From: Gordius sp. MW1
Lineage: Eukaryota; Nematomorpha; Gordioida; Gordea; Gordiidae
NCBI GenBank assembly: GCA_964036665.1
Contig: OZ038527.1
Location: 13,237,835 to 13,301,834 of the forward strand
DNA length: 64,000 nt
Direction of reading: 5' to 3'
In this document: positions 1 through 10,532 of the stretch, piece after piece
How the letters are laid out: every line of letters starts with the position of its first letter
Numbering within the stretch: position 1 is the first letter of the stretch
Translations under genes and position numbers: made by a program
The notes under the pieces: generated by a model
Told to the model about the DNA's origin: nothing
The model's database searches: none
What the model saw: the letters and a program-made list of their open reading frames with translations, nothing else

Positions 1-2640
1 GGGTATATGATCAAACAAAAAAGTTGAAAAAAACTTGAGGTCGAAAAAATATTTTTTTCATATTCTTTCGAAAGGGGGCTGAAAAAATCTTCAAAAGTTA
101 GTAAATATTCTTAGCATTATGTCCTTGTTAGGATCTCGATAAGAATTTTTGCACGGGGGGAAGTTTTAGATTGAGAGAAATTAAAATTTCGTGTTGCGTT
201 TCGATTGTTTCAATATCGCTTTTTAAGCGTGTCTCTAGTTTTTGTAAAACAAGCTCTAGGCGATCGTGATTTAAAGTTAATAATTTTTGGATGAGTGATC
301 AAAAAATTTTTTTTCACATAATTCACCTCTAATATCGAAAATTTCCATGAGGGGTATATGGTCAAACAAAAAAGTTGAAAAAATTTGAGGTCGAAAAACA
401 TATTTTTTTTCATATTCTTTCGAAAGGGGGCTGAAAAAATCTTTAAAAGTTAGTAAATATTCATAGAATTATGTCCTTGTTAGGATCTCGATAAGAATTT
501 TTGCACGGGGGGAAGTTTTAGGTTGAGAGAAATAAAAATTTTCGTATTGCGTTTAGATTGTAATATCACTTTTTAAGCGTGTCTCTAGTTTTTGTGAAAC
601 AAGCTCTATGGGATCGTGATTTAAAGTTGATAATTTTTGATGAGTGATCAAAAAAAAAATTTTTCACGGAATTCACCTCTGATATCGAAAATTTTCATGA
701 GGGGTATATGTTCAAATAAAAAAGTTGAAAAAATCTTGAGGTCGAAAAAAAATTTTTTTTATATTCTTTCGAAAGGGGGCTGAAAAAATCTTCAAAAGTT
801 AGTAAATATTCTTAGCATTATGTCCTTGTTAGGATCTCGATAAGAATTTTTGCACGGGGGGAAGTTTTAGATTGAGAGAAGTTAAAATTTTCGTTTTGCG
901 TTTAGATTGTTTCAATATCGCTTTTTAAGCGTGTCCCTAGTTTTTGTGAAACAAGCTCTATGCGATCGTGATTTAAAGTTAATAATTTTTGATGAGTCTT
1001 TAAAAAAATTTTTTTTCACTGAATTCACCTCTGATATCGAAAATTTTGATTAGGGATATATTTTCAAACAAAAAAGTTGAAAAAATTTTGAGGTCGAAAA
1101 AAATATTTTTTTTCATATTCTTTCGAAAGGGGGCTGAAAAAATCTTTAAAAGTTAGTAAATATTCTTAGCATTATTTCCTTGTTAGGATCTCGATAAGAA
1201 TTTTTGCACGGAGGGAAGTTTTAGATTGAAAGAAATTAAAATTTTCGTGTTGCGGTTAGATTGTTTCAATATCGCTTTTTAAGCGTGTCTAGTTTTTGTG
1301 AAACAAGCTCTATGCGATCGTGATTTAAAGTTATTAATTTTTGATGAATAATCAAAAAAAATTTTTTTCACGGAATTCACTTCTGATATCGAAAATATTC
1401 ATGAGGGGTATATGGTCATACAAAAAGTTGAAAAAATTTTGATGTCTAAAAAAATATTTTTTTTCATATTCTTTCGAAAGGGGGCTGAAAAAATCTTTAA
1501 TAGTTAATAAATATTCTTAGAATTATGTCCTTGTTAGGATCTCGATAAGAATTGTTGCACGGGGGGAAGTTTTAGATTGAGAGAAATTAAAATTTTCGTG
1601 TTGCGTTTCGATTGTTCTAGTTTTTGTGAAACAAGCTCTATGCGTTCGTGATTTAAAGTTAATAATTTATGATGAGTGATCAAAAAAAATTTATTAACGT
1701 AATTCACCTCTGATATCGAAAATTTTCATGAGGGGTATATGATCAAACAAAAAAGTTAAAAAATCTTGAGGTCGAAAAAAATATTTTTTTCATATTCTTT
1801 CGAAAGGGGGCTGAAAAAATCTTTAAAAGTTAGTAAATATTCTTAGAATTATGTCCTTGTTAGAATCACGATAAGAATTTTTGCACGGGAGGAAGTTTTA
1901 GATTGAGAGAAATTAAAATTTTCGTATTGCGTTTAGATTGTTTCAATATCGCTTTTTAAGCGTGTCTCTAGTTTTTGTGAAACAAGCTCTATGCGATCGT
2001 GATTTAAAGTTAATAATTTTTGATGAATGATCAAAAAAAATTTTTTTCACTGAATTCACCTCTGGAATCTCGATAAGAATTTTTGCACGAGAGGAAGTTT
2101 TAGATTGAGAGAAATTAAAATTTTCGTGTTGCCTTTAGATTGTTTCAATATCGCTTTTTAAGCGTGTCTCTACTTTTTGTGAAACAAGCTCTATGCGATC
2201 GTGATTTAAAGTTAATAATTTTTGATGAATGATCAAAAAAAAAATTTTCACGGAATTTATATCTGATATCGAAAATTTTCATGAGGGGTATATGGTCAAA
2301 CAAAAAAAGATGAAAAAATTTTGAGGTCGAAAAAAATATTTTTTTTCATATTCTTTCGAAAGGGGGCTGAAAAAATCTTTAAAAGTTAGTAAATATTCTT
2401 AGCATTATGTCCTTGTTAGGATCTCGATAAAAATTTTTGCACGGGGGGAAGTTTTAGATTGAGAGAAATTAAAATTTTCGTATTGCGTTTAGATTGTTTC
2501 AATATCGCTTTTTAAGCGTGTCTCTAGTTTTTGTGAAACAAGCTCTATGCGATCGTGATTTAAAGTTAATAATTTTTGATGAATGATCAAAAATATTTTT
2601 TCACGGAATTCACCTCTGATATCGAAAATTTTCATGAGGG
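1..2640 (+). repeat. Family A block X, copy 1
   Basis: Monomers anchored at 121, 473, 822, 1176, 1527 and 1853, then a truncated monomer, then 2409. The same order and variants recur exactly 21,285 bp to the right (21406, 21758, 22107, 22461, 22812, 23138, 23694). Marker variants include GATTGTAATATCAC near 567, CTATGGGATC near 605, GAGTCTTTAAAA near 994 and the truncated monomer junction near 2063. Similarity to copy 3 ends near 2640, where TATATGGTTGAAC faces TATATTATTGAAC. The block may begin left of the window. Confidence 0.85.
2063..2065. other. Deletion junction making a truncated family A monomer
   Basis: ACCTCTG, normally followed by ATATCGAAAA, is joined directly to GAATCTCGATAAG, which normally follows the GTCCTTGTTA anchor. 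About 150 bp are missing, leaving a partial unit of about 204 bp (the anchors 1853 and 2409 are 556 bp apart). The same junction is present at 9833-9835 and 23349-23350, so the deletion happened before the block was copied. Confidence 0.9.
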
Positions 2641-3289
2641 GTATATGGTTGAACAAAAAAGTTGAAAAAATTTTAAGGTCGAAAAAAATATTTTTTTTCA
2701 TATTCTTTCAAAAGGGGGCTGAAAAAATCTTTAAAAGTTAGTAAATATTCTTAGCATTATGTCCTTGTTAGGATTTCGATAAGAATTTTTGCACGGGGGG
2801 AAGTTTTAGATTGAGAGAAATTAAAATTTTCGTGTTGCGTTTAGATTGTTTCAATATCGCTTTTTAAGCGTGTCTCTAGTTTTTGTGAAACAAGCTTTAT
2901 GCGATAGTGATTTAAAGTTAATAATTTTTGATGAATGATCAAAAAAAAAATTTCCCACGGAATTCACCTCTAATATCGAAAATTTTCATGAGGGGTATAT
3001 GGTTGAACAAAAAAGTTGAAAAAATTTTAAGGTCGAAAAAAATATTTTTTTCCATATTCTTTCGAAAGGGGGCTGAAAAAATCTTTAAAAGTTAGTAAAT
3101 ATTCTTGGCAATTATGTCCTTGTTAGGATCTCGTTAAGAATTTTTGCACGGGGGGAAGTTTTAGATTGAGAGAAATTAAAATTTTCGTGTTGCTTTTAGA
3201 TTGTTTCATAATCGCTTTTTAAGCGTGTCTCTAGTTTTTGTGAAACAAGCTCTATGCGATCGTGATTTAAAGTTAATAATTTTTGATGA
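2641..3289 (+). repeat. Family A monomers with TTGAAC and AAGGTC variants
   Basis: Long monomers anchored at 2761 and 3116. They share GGTTGAACAAAA and TTTTAAGGTC instead of the usual GGTCAAAC and TTTTGAGGTC, and TTCTTGGCAATTATG at the second anchor. The same pair recurs at 10177 and 10532. The second, GGCAATTATG-type monomer also recurs at 15989, 18710 and 25450. No gene is seen. Confidence 0.85.
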
Positions 3290-4139
3290 GTGATCAATAA
3301 TTTTTTTTTTCACGGAATTCATCTCTGATATCGAAAATTTTCATGAGGGGTATATGGTCAAACAAAAAAGTTGAAAAAAATTTGAGGTCGAAAAAAATAT
3401 TTTTTTTCATATTCTTTCGAAATGGCTGAAAAAATCTTTAGAAGTTAGTAAATATTCTTGGCATTATGTCCTTGTTAGGATCTCGTTAAGAATTTTTGCA
3501 CGGGGGGAAGTTTTAGATTGAGAGAAATTAAAATTTTCGTGTTGCTTTTAGATTGTTTCAATATCGCTTTTTAAGCGTGTCTAGTTTTTGTGAAACAAGC
3601 TCTATGCGATCGTGATTTAAAGTTAATAATTTTTGATGAGTGATCAAAAAAATTTTTTTTTACGGAATTCACCTCTGATATCGAAAATTTTCATGAGGGG
3701 TATATGGTCAAACAAAAAAAGTTGAAAAAACTTTGAGGTCGAAAAAAATATTTTTTTTCATATTCTTTCGAAAGGGGGCTGAAAAAATCTTTAAAAGTTA
3801 GTAAATATTCTTAGCATTATTTCCTTGTTAGGATCTCGATAAGAATTTTTGCACGGAGGGAAGTTTTAGATTGAAAGAAATTAAAATTTTCGTGTTGCGG
3901 TTAGATTGTTTCAATATCGCTTTTTAAGCGTGTCTAGTTTTTGTGAAACAAGCTCTATGCGATCGTGATTTAAAGTTAATAATTTTTGATGAATGATCAA
4001 AAAAAATTTTTTCACGGAATTCACCTCTGATATCGAAAATTTTCATGAGGCGTATATGGTCAAACAAAAAAGTTGAAAAATTTTGAGGTCGAAAAAAATA
4101 TATTTTTTCATATTCTTTCGAAAGGGGCCTGAAAAAATC
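3290..4139 (+). repeat. Family A block Y, copy 1
   Basis: Marked by GATCAATAATTTT, TTCGAAATGGCTG (a G-run shortened next to the palindrome), TTTAGAAGTTAG, a TTCC anchor variant at 3821 and AAAGGGGCCTG. The same series recurs at 6715-7561, offset 3,421-3,422 bp. It ends where TCTTTAAAAG near 4139 faces TCTTCAAAAG near 7561. Partial relatives lie near 25,620-26,200 and 27,840-28,370. Confidence 0.85.
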
Positions 4140-5723
4140 TTTAAAAGTTAGTAAATATTCATAGAATTATGTCCTTGTTAATATCTCGATAAGAATTTTT
4201 GCACGGGGGGAAGTTTTAGATTGAGAGTAATTAAAATTTTCGTTTTGCGTTTAGATTGTTCTAGTTATTGTGAAACAAGCTCTATGCGATCGTGATTTAA
4301 AGTTAATAATTTTTGATGAATGATCAAAAAAAAATTTTTCACGGCATTCACCTCTGATATCGAAAATTTTCATGAGGGGTGTAAGGTTGAACAAAAAAGT
4401 TGAAAAAATTTTGAGGTCTAAAAAAATATTTTTTTTCATATTCTTTCGAAAGGGGGCTGAAAAAATCTTTAAAAGTTAGTAAATATTCATAGAATTATGT
4501 CCTTGTTAATATCTCGATAAGAATTTTTGCACGGGGGGAAGTTTTAGATTGAGAGTAGTTAAAATTTTCGTTTTGCGTTTAGATTGTTCTAGTTTTTGTG
4601 AAACAAGCTCTATGCGATCGTGATTTAAAGTTAATAATTTTTGATGAGTGATCAAAAAAAATTTTATTAACGGAATTTACCTCTGATATCGAAAATTTTC
4701 ATGAGGGGTATATGATCGAACAAAAAAGTTGGAAAAATCTTGAGGTCGAAAAAAATATTTTTTTCATATTCTTTCGAAAGGGGACTGAAAAAACCTTTAA
4801 AAGTTAATAAATATTCTTAGAATTATGTCCTTGTTAGGATCTCGATAAGAATTTTTGCAAGGGGGAAGTTTTAGATTGAGAAAAATTAAAATTTTCGTGT
4901 TGCGTTTAGATTGTTTCAATATCGCTTTTTAAGCGTGTCTCTAGTTTTTGTGAAACAAGCTCTATGCGATCGTGATTTAAAGTTAATAATTTTTGATGAG
5001 TGATCAAAAAAATTTTTTTTCACGGAATTCATCTCTGATATCGAAAATTTTCATTAAAGGTATATGGTCAAACAAAAAAGTTGAAAAAATTTTGAGGTCG
5101 AAAAAAATATTTTTTTTCATATTCTTTTGAAAGGGGGCTGAAAAAATCTTTAAAAGTTAGTAAATATTCTTAGCATTATGTCCTTGTTAGGATCTCGATA
5201 AGAATTTTTGCATGGGGGGAAGTTTTAGATTGAGAGAAATTAAAATTTTCGTGTTGCGTTTAGATTGTTTCAATACCGCTTTTTAAGCGTGTCTCTAGTT
5301 TTTGTGAAACAAGCTCTATGCGATCGTGATTTAAAGTTAATAATTTTTGATGAATGATCAAAAAAAATTTTTTCACGGCATTCACCTCTGATATCGAAAA
5401 TTTTCATGAGGGGTATAAGGTTGAACAAAAAAGTTGAAAAAATTTTGAGGTCTAAAAAAATATTTTTTTTCATATTCTTTCGAAAGGGGGCTGAAAAATC
5501 TTTAAAAGTTAGTAAATATTCATAGAATTATGTCCTTGTTAGGATCTCGATAAGAATTTTTGCACGGGGGGAAGTTTTAGATTGAGAGTAATTAAAATGT
5601 TCGTTTTGCGTTTAGATTGTTCTAGTTTTTGTGAAACAAGCTCTATGCGATCGTGATTTAAAGTTAATAATTTTTGATGAGTGATCAAAAAAAATTTTAT
5701 TAACGGAATTTACCTCTGATATC

Positions 5724-5733
5724 GAAAATTTTC
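5724..5733. other. Perfect 10-bp palindrome GAAAATTTTC (example)
   Basis: Self-complementary decamer inside GATATCGAAAATTTTCATG, present in most family A monomers. Variants such as AAAATATTC, AAAATTTTG and AAAATTTCC break it in some units. The family B equivalent (CGACAACTTTCATC) is not palindromic. Confidence 0.75.
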
Positions 5734-5803
5734 ATGAGGGGTATATGATCGAACAAAAAAGTTGGAAAAATCTTGAGGTCGAAAAAAATATTTTTTTCAT
5801 ATT

Positions 5804-5813
5804 CTTTCGAAAG
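5804..5813. other. Perfect 10-bp palindrome CTTTCGAAAG (example)
   Basis: Self-complementary decamer next to the second G-run, present in most family A monomers. It is altered in block Y monomers (TTTCGAAATGG), near 24,349 (TTTCGGGGGG) and in TTTTGAAAG and TTTCAAAAG variants. Its function, if any, is unknown. A dyad protein-binding site is one possibility, but this is inference only. Confidence 0.75.
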
Positions 5814-5859
5814 GGGACTGAAAAAATCTTTAAAAGTTAATAAATATTCTTAGAATTAT

Positions 5860-6210
5860 GTCCTTGTTAGGATCTCGATAAGAATTTTTGCAAGGGGGAA
5901 GTTTTAGATTGAGAAAAATTAAAATTTTCGTGTTGCGTTTAGATTGTTTCAATATCGCTTTTTAAGCGTGTCTCTAGTTTTTGTGAAACAAGCTCTATGC
6001 GATCGTGATTTAAAGTTAATAATTTTTGATGAATGATCAAAAAAAATTTTTCACGGCATTCACCTCTGATATCGAAAATTTTCATGAGGGGTGTAAGGTT
6101 GAACAAAAAAGTTGAAAAAATTTTGAGGTCTAAAAAAATATTTTTTTTCATATTCTTTCGAAAGGGGGCTGAAAAAATCTTTAAAAGTTAGTAAATATTC
6201 ATAGAATTAT
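5860..6210 (+). repeat. Representative long monomer of family A (351 bp)
   Basis: Anchor-to-anchor unit of the long class. In order it holds: the anchor; a G-run after GCAC (GGGGG here, GGGGGG in most other copies); the TTGCG motif; a 25-bp segment containing a small hairpin (CGCTT, TTT loop, AAGCG at 5956-5968); GCTCTATGCGATCG; a dyad around TGATCA; an A-run/T-run; CACGG; GATATCGAAAATTTTCATGAG; spaced A-tracts around GTTG; the palindrome CTTTCGAAAG; a second G-run; and AAAGTTAGTAAATATTC. The length class is near two nucleosome repeats, a size common among known satellites, but nothing here shows nucleosome positioning directly. Confidence 0.93.
5956..5968. other. Small hairpin CGCTT / TTT / AAGCG (example, family A long)
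   Basis: Five-base arms with a three-base loop, lying within the 25-bp segment that is absent from all short monomers. In the six-monomer block (33,645 and 35,732) seven bases are deleted here, again destroying the hairpin. Repeated loss at this point suggests the hairpin promotes deletion, which is inference. Confidence 0.7.
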
Positions 6211-6538
6211 GTCCTTGTTAATATCTCGATAAGAATTTTTGCACGGGGGGAAGTTTTAGATTGAGAGTAGTTAAAATTTTCGTTTTGCGTTTAGATTGTT
6301 CTAGTTTTTGTGAAACAAGCTCTATGCGATCGTGATTTAAAGTTAATAATTTTTGATGAGTGATCAAAAAAAATTTTATTAACGGAATTCACCTCTGATA
6401 TCGAAAATTTTCATGAGGGGTATATGTTCAAACAAAATGGTTGAAAAAATTTTGAGGTCGAAAAAAATATTTTTTTCATATTCTTTCAAAAGGGGACTGA
6501 AAAAACCTTTAAAAGTTAATAAATATTCTTAGAATTAT
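6211..6538 (+). repeat. Representative short monomer of family A (328 bp)
   Basis: Same repeat as the long monomer, but the 25-bp segment between GATTGTT and CTAGTTTTT is missing, which removes the CGCTT/AAGCG hairpin. Short monomers usually also carry TATTAACGG where long monomers have TTTCACGG, so the two differences are linked in most copies. An exception is the monomer starting at 4171 and its relatives near 10532, 15989 and 18710. These lack the 25 bp but keep TTTCACGG, suggesting recombination between subfamilies. Confidence 0.9.
6350..6370. other. Eight-base inverted repeat around GAGTG (example, family A)
   Basis: Arms TTTTTGAT and ATCAAAAA with a five-base loop, followed by an A-run and T-run. 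It recurs in most monomers. In GATGAATGATC variants the loop changes but the arms are kept. In GAGTCTTTAAAA variants (994, 33,008, 35,095, 39,300) the right arm is lost. Confidence 0.7.
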
Positions 6539-6714
6539 GTCCTTGTTAGGATCTCGATAAGAATTTTTGCAAGGGGGAAGTTTTAGATTGAGAAAAATTA
6601 AAATTTTCGTGTTGCGTTTAGATTGTTTCAATATCGCTTTTTAAGCGTGTCTCTAGTTTTTGTGAAACAAGCTCTATGCGATCGTGATTTAAAGTTAATA
6701 ATTTTTGATGAGTG

Positions 6715-7561
6715 ATCAATAATTTTTTTTTTCACGGAATTCATCTCTGATATCGAAAATTTTCATGAGGGGTATATGGTCAAACAAAAAAGTTGAAAAA
6801 AATTTGAGGTCGAAAAAAATATTTTTTTTCATATTCTTTCGAAATGGCTGAAAAAATCTTTAGAAGTTAGTAAATATTCTTGGCATTATGTCCTTGTTAG
6901 GATCTCGTTAAGAATTTTTGCACGGGGGGAAGTTTTAGATTGAGAGAAATTAAAATTTTCGTGTTGCTTTTAGATTGTTTCAATATCGCTTTTTAAGCGT
7001 GTCTAGTTTTTGTGAAACAAGCTCTATGCGATCGTGATTTAAAGTTAATAATTTTTGATGAGTGATCAAAAAAATTTTTTTTTACGGAATTCACCTCTGA
7101 TATCGAAAATTTTCATGAGGGGTATATGGTCAAACAAAAAAAGTTGAAAAAACTTTGAGGTCGAAAAAAATATTTTTTTTCATATTCTTTCGAAAGGGGG
7201 CTGAAAAAATCTTTAAAAGTTAGTAAATATTCTTAGCATTATTTCCTTGTTAGGATCTCGATAAGAATTTTTGCACGGAGGGAAGTTTTAGATTGAAAGA
7301 AATTAAAATTTTCGTGTTGCGGTTAGATTGTTTCAATATCGCTTTTTAAGCGTGTCTAGTTTTTGTGAAACAAGCTCTATGCGATCGTGATTTAAAGTTA
7401 ATAATTTTTGATGAATGATCAAAAAAATTTTTTTCACGGAATTCACCTCTGATATCGAAAATTTTCATGAGGCGTATATGGTCAAACAAAAAAGTTGAAA
7501 AATTTTGAGGTCGAAAAAAATATATTTTTTCATATTCTTTCGAAAGGGGCCTGAAAAAATC
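6715..7561 (+). repeat. Family A block Y, copy 2
   Basis: Second copy of 3290-4139 with the same private variants: GATCAATAATTTT, TTCGAAATGGCTG, TTTAGAAGTTAG, a TTCC anchor at 7243 and AAAGGGGCCTG. Only small homopolymer-length differences were noticed. Anchors 6890 and 7243 match 3468 and 3821. Confidence 0.85.
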
Positions 7562-7592
7562 TTCAAAAGTTAGTAAATATTCTTAGCATTAT

Positions 7593-8480
7593 GTCCTTGT
7601 TAGGATCTCGATAAGAATTTTTGCACGGGGGGAAGTTTTAGATTGAGAGTAGTTAAAATTTTCGTTTTGCGTTTAGATTGTTCTAGTTTTTGTGAAACAA
7701 GCTCTATGCGATCGTGATTTAAAGTTAATAATTATTGATGAGTGATCAAAAAAAATTTTATTAACGGAATTCACCTCTGATATCGAAAATTTTCATGAGG
7801 GGTATATGTTCAAACAAAATGGTTGAAAAAATTTTGAGGTCGAAAAAAATATTTTTTTTTCATATTCTTTCGAAAGGGGGCTGAAAAAATCTTTAAAAGT
7901 TAGTAAATTTTCTTGGCATTATGTCCTTGTTAGGATCTCGTTAAGAATTTTTGCACGGGGGGAAGTTTTAGATTGAGAGAAATTAAAATTTTCGTTTTGC
8001 GTTTAGATTGTTTCAATATCGCTTTTTAAGCGTGTCTCTACTTTTTGTGAAACAAGCTCTATGCGATCGTGATTTAAAGTTAATAATTTTTGATGAATGA
8101 TAAAAAAAAATTTTTTTCACGGAATTCACCTCTGATAGCGAAAATATTCATGAGGGGTATATGGTCAAACAAAAAGTTGAAAAAATTTTGAGGTCGAAAA
8201 AAATATTTTTTTTCATATTCTTTCGAAAGGGGGCAGAAAAAATCTTTATACGTTATTAAATATTCTTAGCATTATGTCCTTGTTAGGATCTCGATAAGAA
8301 TTTTTGCACGGGGGTAAGTTTTAGATTGAGAGAAATTAAAATTTTCGTGTTGCGTTTCGATTGTTCTAGTTTTTGTGAAACAAGCTCTATGCGATCGTGA
8401 TTTAAAGTTAATAATTTTTGATGAGTGATCAAAAAAAATTTATTAACGGAATTCACCTGTGATATCGAAAATTTTCATGA
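7593..8480 (+). repeat. Family A segment preceding block X (copy at 7.6-8.5 kb)
   Basis: Contains TTCAAACAAAATGGTTG near 7808, a TCTCGTTAAG monomer at 7923, GATAGCGAAAATATTC near 8135 and GGGGGCAGAAAAAATC near 8230. The same series is found at 20,398-21,285 (anchors 7593, 7923 and 8276 against 20398, 20728 and 21081, offset 12,805). It directly precedes block X in both places, so the repeated unit is larger than block X alone. Confidence 0.82.
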
Positions 8481-10532
8481 GGGGTATATGATCAAACAAA
8501 AAAGTTGAAAAAATCTTGAGGTCGAAAAAATATTTTTTTCATATTCTTTCGAAAGGGGGCTGAAAAAATCTTCAAAAGTTTTTAAATATTCTTAGCATTA
8601 TGTCCTTGTTAGGATCTCGATAAGAATTTTTGCACGGGGGGAAGTTTTAGATTGAGAGAAATTAAAATTTCGTGTTGCGTTTCGATTGTTTCAATATCGC
8701 TTTTTAAGCGTGTCTCTAGTTTTTGTAAAACAAGCTCTAGGCGATCGTGATTTAAAGTTAATAATTTTTGGATGAGTGATCAAAAAAGTTTTTTTCACAT
8801 AATTCACCTCTAATATCGAAAATTTCCATGAGGGGTATATGGTCAAACAAAAAAGTTGAAAAAATTTGAGGTCGAAAAACATATTTTTTTTCATATTCTT
8901 TCGAAAGGGGGCTGAAAAAATCTTTAAAAGTTAGTAAATATTCATAGAATTATGTCCTTGTTAGGATCTCGATAAGAATTTTTGCACGGGGGGAAGTTTT
9001 AGGTTGAGAGAAATAAAAATTTTCGTATTGCGTTTAGATTGTAATATCACTTTTTAAGCGTGTCTAGTTTTTGTGAAACAAGCTCTATGCGATCGTGATT
9101 TAAAGTTATTAATTTTTGATGAATAATCAAAAAAACATTTTTTCACGGAATTCACTTCCGATATCGAAAATATTCATGAGGGGTATATGGTCATACAAAA
9201 AGTTGAAAAAATTTTGATGTCTAAAAAAATATTTTTTTATATTCTTTCGAAAGGGGGCTGAAAAAATCTTTAAAAGTTAGTAAATATTCTTAGAATTATG
9301 TCCTTGTTAGGATCTCGATAAGAATTTTTGCACGGGGGGAAGTTTTAGATTGAGAGAAATTAAAATTTTCGTGTTGCGTTTCGATTGTTCTAGTTTTGAA
9401 ACAAGCTCTATGCGTTCGTGATTTAAAGTTAATAATTTATGATGAGTGATCAAAAAAAATTTATTAACGGAATTCACCTCTGATATCGAAAATTTTCATG
9501 AGGGGTATATGATCAAACAAAAAAGTTAAAAAATCTTGAGGTCGAAAAAAATATTTTTTTCATATTCTTTCGAAAGGGGGCTGAAAAAATCTTTAAAAGT
9601 TAGTAAATATTCTTAGAATTATGTCCTTGTTAGAATCACGATAAGAATTTTTGCACGGGAGGAAGTTTTAGATTGAGAGAAATTAAAATTTTCGTTTTGC
9701 GTTTAGATTGTTTCAATATCGCTTTTTAAGCGTGTCTCTAGTTTTTGTGAAACAAGCTCTATGCGATCGTGATTTAAAGTTAATAATTTTTGATGAATGA
9801 TCAAAAAAAATTTTTTTCACTGAATTCACCTCTGGAATCTCGATAAGAATTTTTGCACGAGAGGAAGTTTTAGATTGAGAGAAATTAAAATTTTCGTGTT
9901 GCCTTTAGATTGTTTCAATATAGCTTTTTAAGCGTGTCTCTACTTTTTGTGAAACAAGCTCTATGCGATCGTGATTTAAAGTTAATAATTTTTGATGAAT
10001 GATCAAAAATATTTTTTCACGGAATTCACCTCTGATATCGAAAATTTTCATGAGGGGTATATGGTTGAACAAAAAAGTTGAAAAAATTTTAAGGTCGAAA
10101 AAAATATTTTTTTTCATATTCTTTCAAAAGGGGGCTGAAAAAATCTTTAAAAGTTAGTAAATATTCTTAGCATTATGTCCTTGTTAGGATTTCGATAAGA
10201 ATTTTTGCACGGGGGGAAGTTTTAGATTGAGAGAAATTAAAATTTTCGTGTTGCGTTTAGATTGTTTCAATATCGCTTTTTAAGCGTGTCTCTAGTTTTT
10301 GTGAAACAAGCTTTATGCGATAGTGATTTAAAGTTAATAATTTTTGATGAATGATCAAAAAAAAAATTTCCCACGGAATTCACCTCTAATATCGAAAATT
10401 TTCATGAGGGGTATATGGTTGAACAAAAAAGTTGAAAAAATTTTAAGGTCGAAAAAAATATTTTTTTCCATATTCTTTCGAAAGGGGGCTGAAAAAATCT
10501 TTAAAAGTTAGTAAATATTCTTGGCAATTATG
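8481..10532 (+). repeat. Family A block X, copy 2 (whole monomers lost)
   Basis: Starts like copy 1 (anchors 8602 and 8954 match 121 and 473). It then jumps to the equivalent of 1527 (anchor 9300): the counterparts of 822 and 1176 are missing, 708 bp. After the truncated monomer (junction 9833) it jumps to the equivalent of 2761 (anchor 10177): one more monomer is missing, 354 bp. The monomer at 9905-10117 is itself a chimera, with CTACTTTTTGTG from one parent monomer and GGTTGAAC from the next. Losses of exact monomer multiples are the signature of unequal homologous exchange. Confidence 0.87.
9833..9835. other. Truncated-monomer junction, second occurrence
   Basis: ACCTCTG joined to GAATCTCGATAAG, identical to the junction at 2063. 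It is followed by the chimeric monomer at 9905-10117. Confidence 0.9.

Larger units (their letters stand above)
4140..6714 (+). repeat. Family A zone of mixed short and long monomers
   Basis: Anchors 4171, 4499, 4827, 5180, 5532, 5860, 6211 and 6539 give lengths 328, 328, 353, 352, 328, 351, 328 and 351. Many monomers share TAATATCTCG at the anchor and GAGAGTAATT or GAGAGTAGTT later on. Parts of this zone recur at 10,585-11,860, 16,020-17,870 and 18,740-20,590. It is probably a source of the eight-monomer block at 15,122-20,565. Confidence 0.8.

Noticed and set aside
5860..6210. G-quadruplex potential of the GGGGG/GGGGGG runs.
   Set aside because: Only two G-runs occur per monomer, about 80-90 bp or more apart, which is too far for a standard quadruplex.
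5860..6210. CENP-B box in family A.
   Set aside because: No TTCG followed at the required spacing by A and CGGG was found. TTCGAAAGGGGG does not fit the core pattern.
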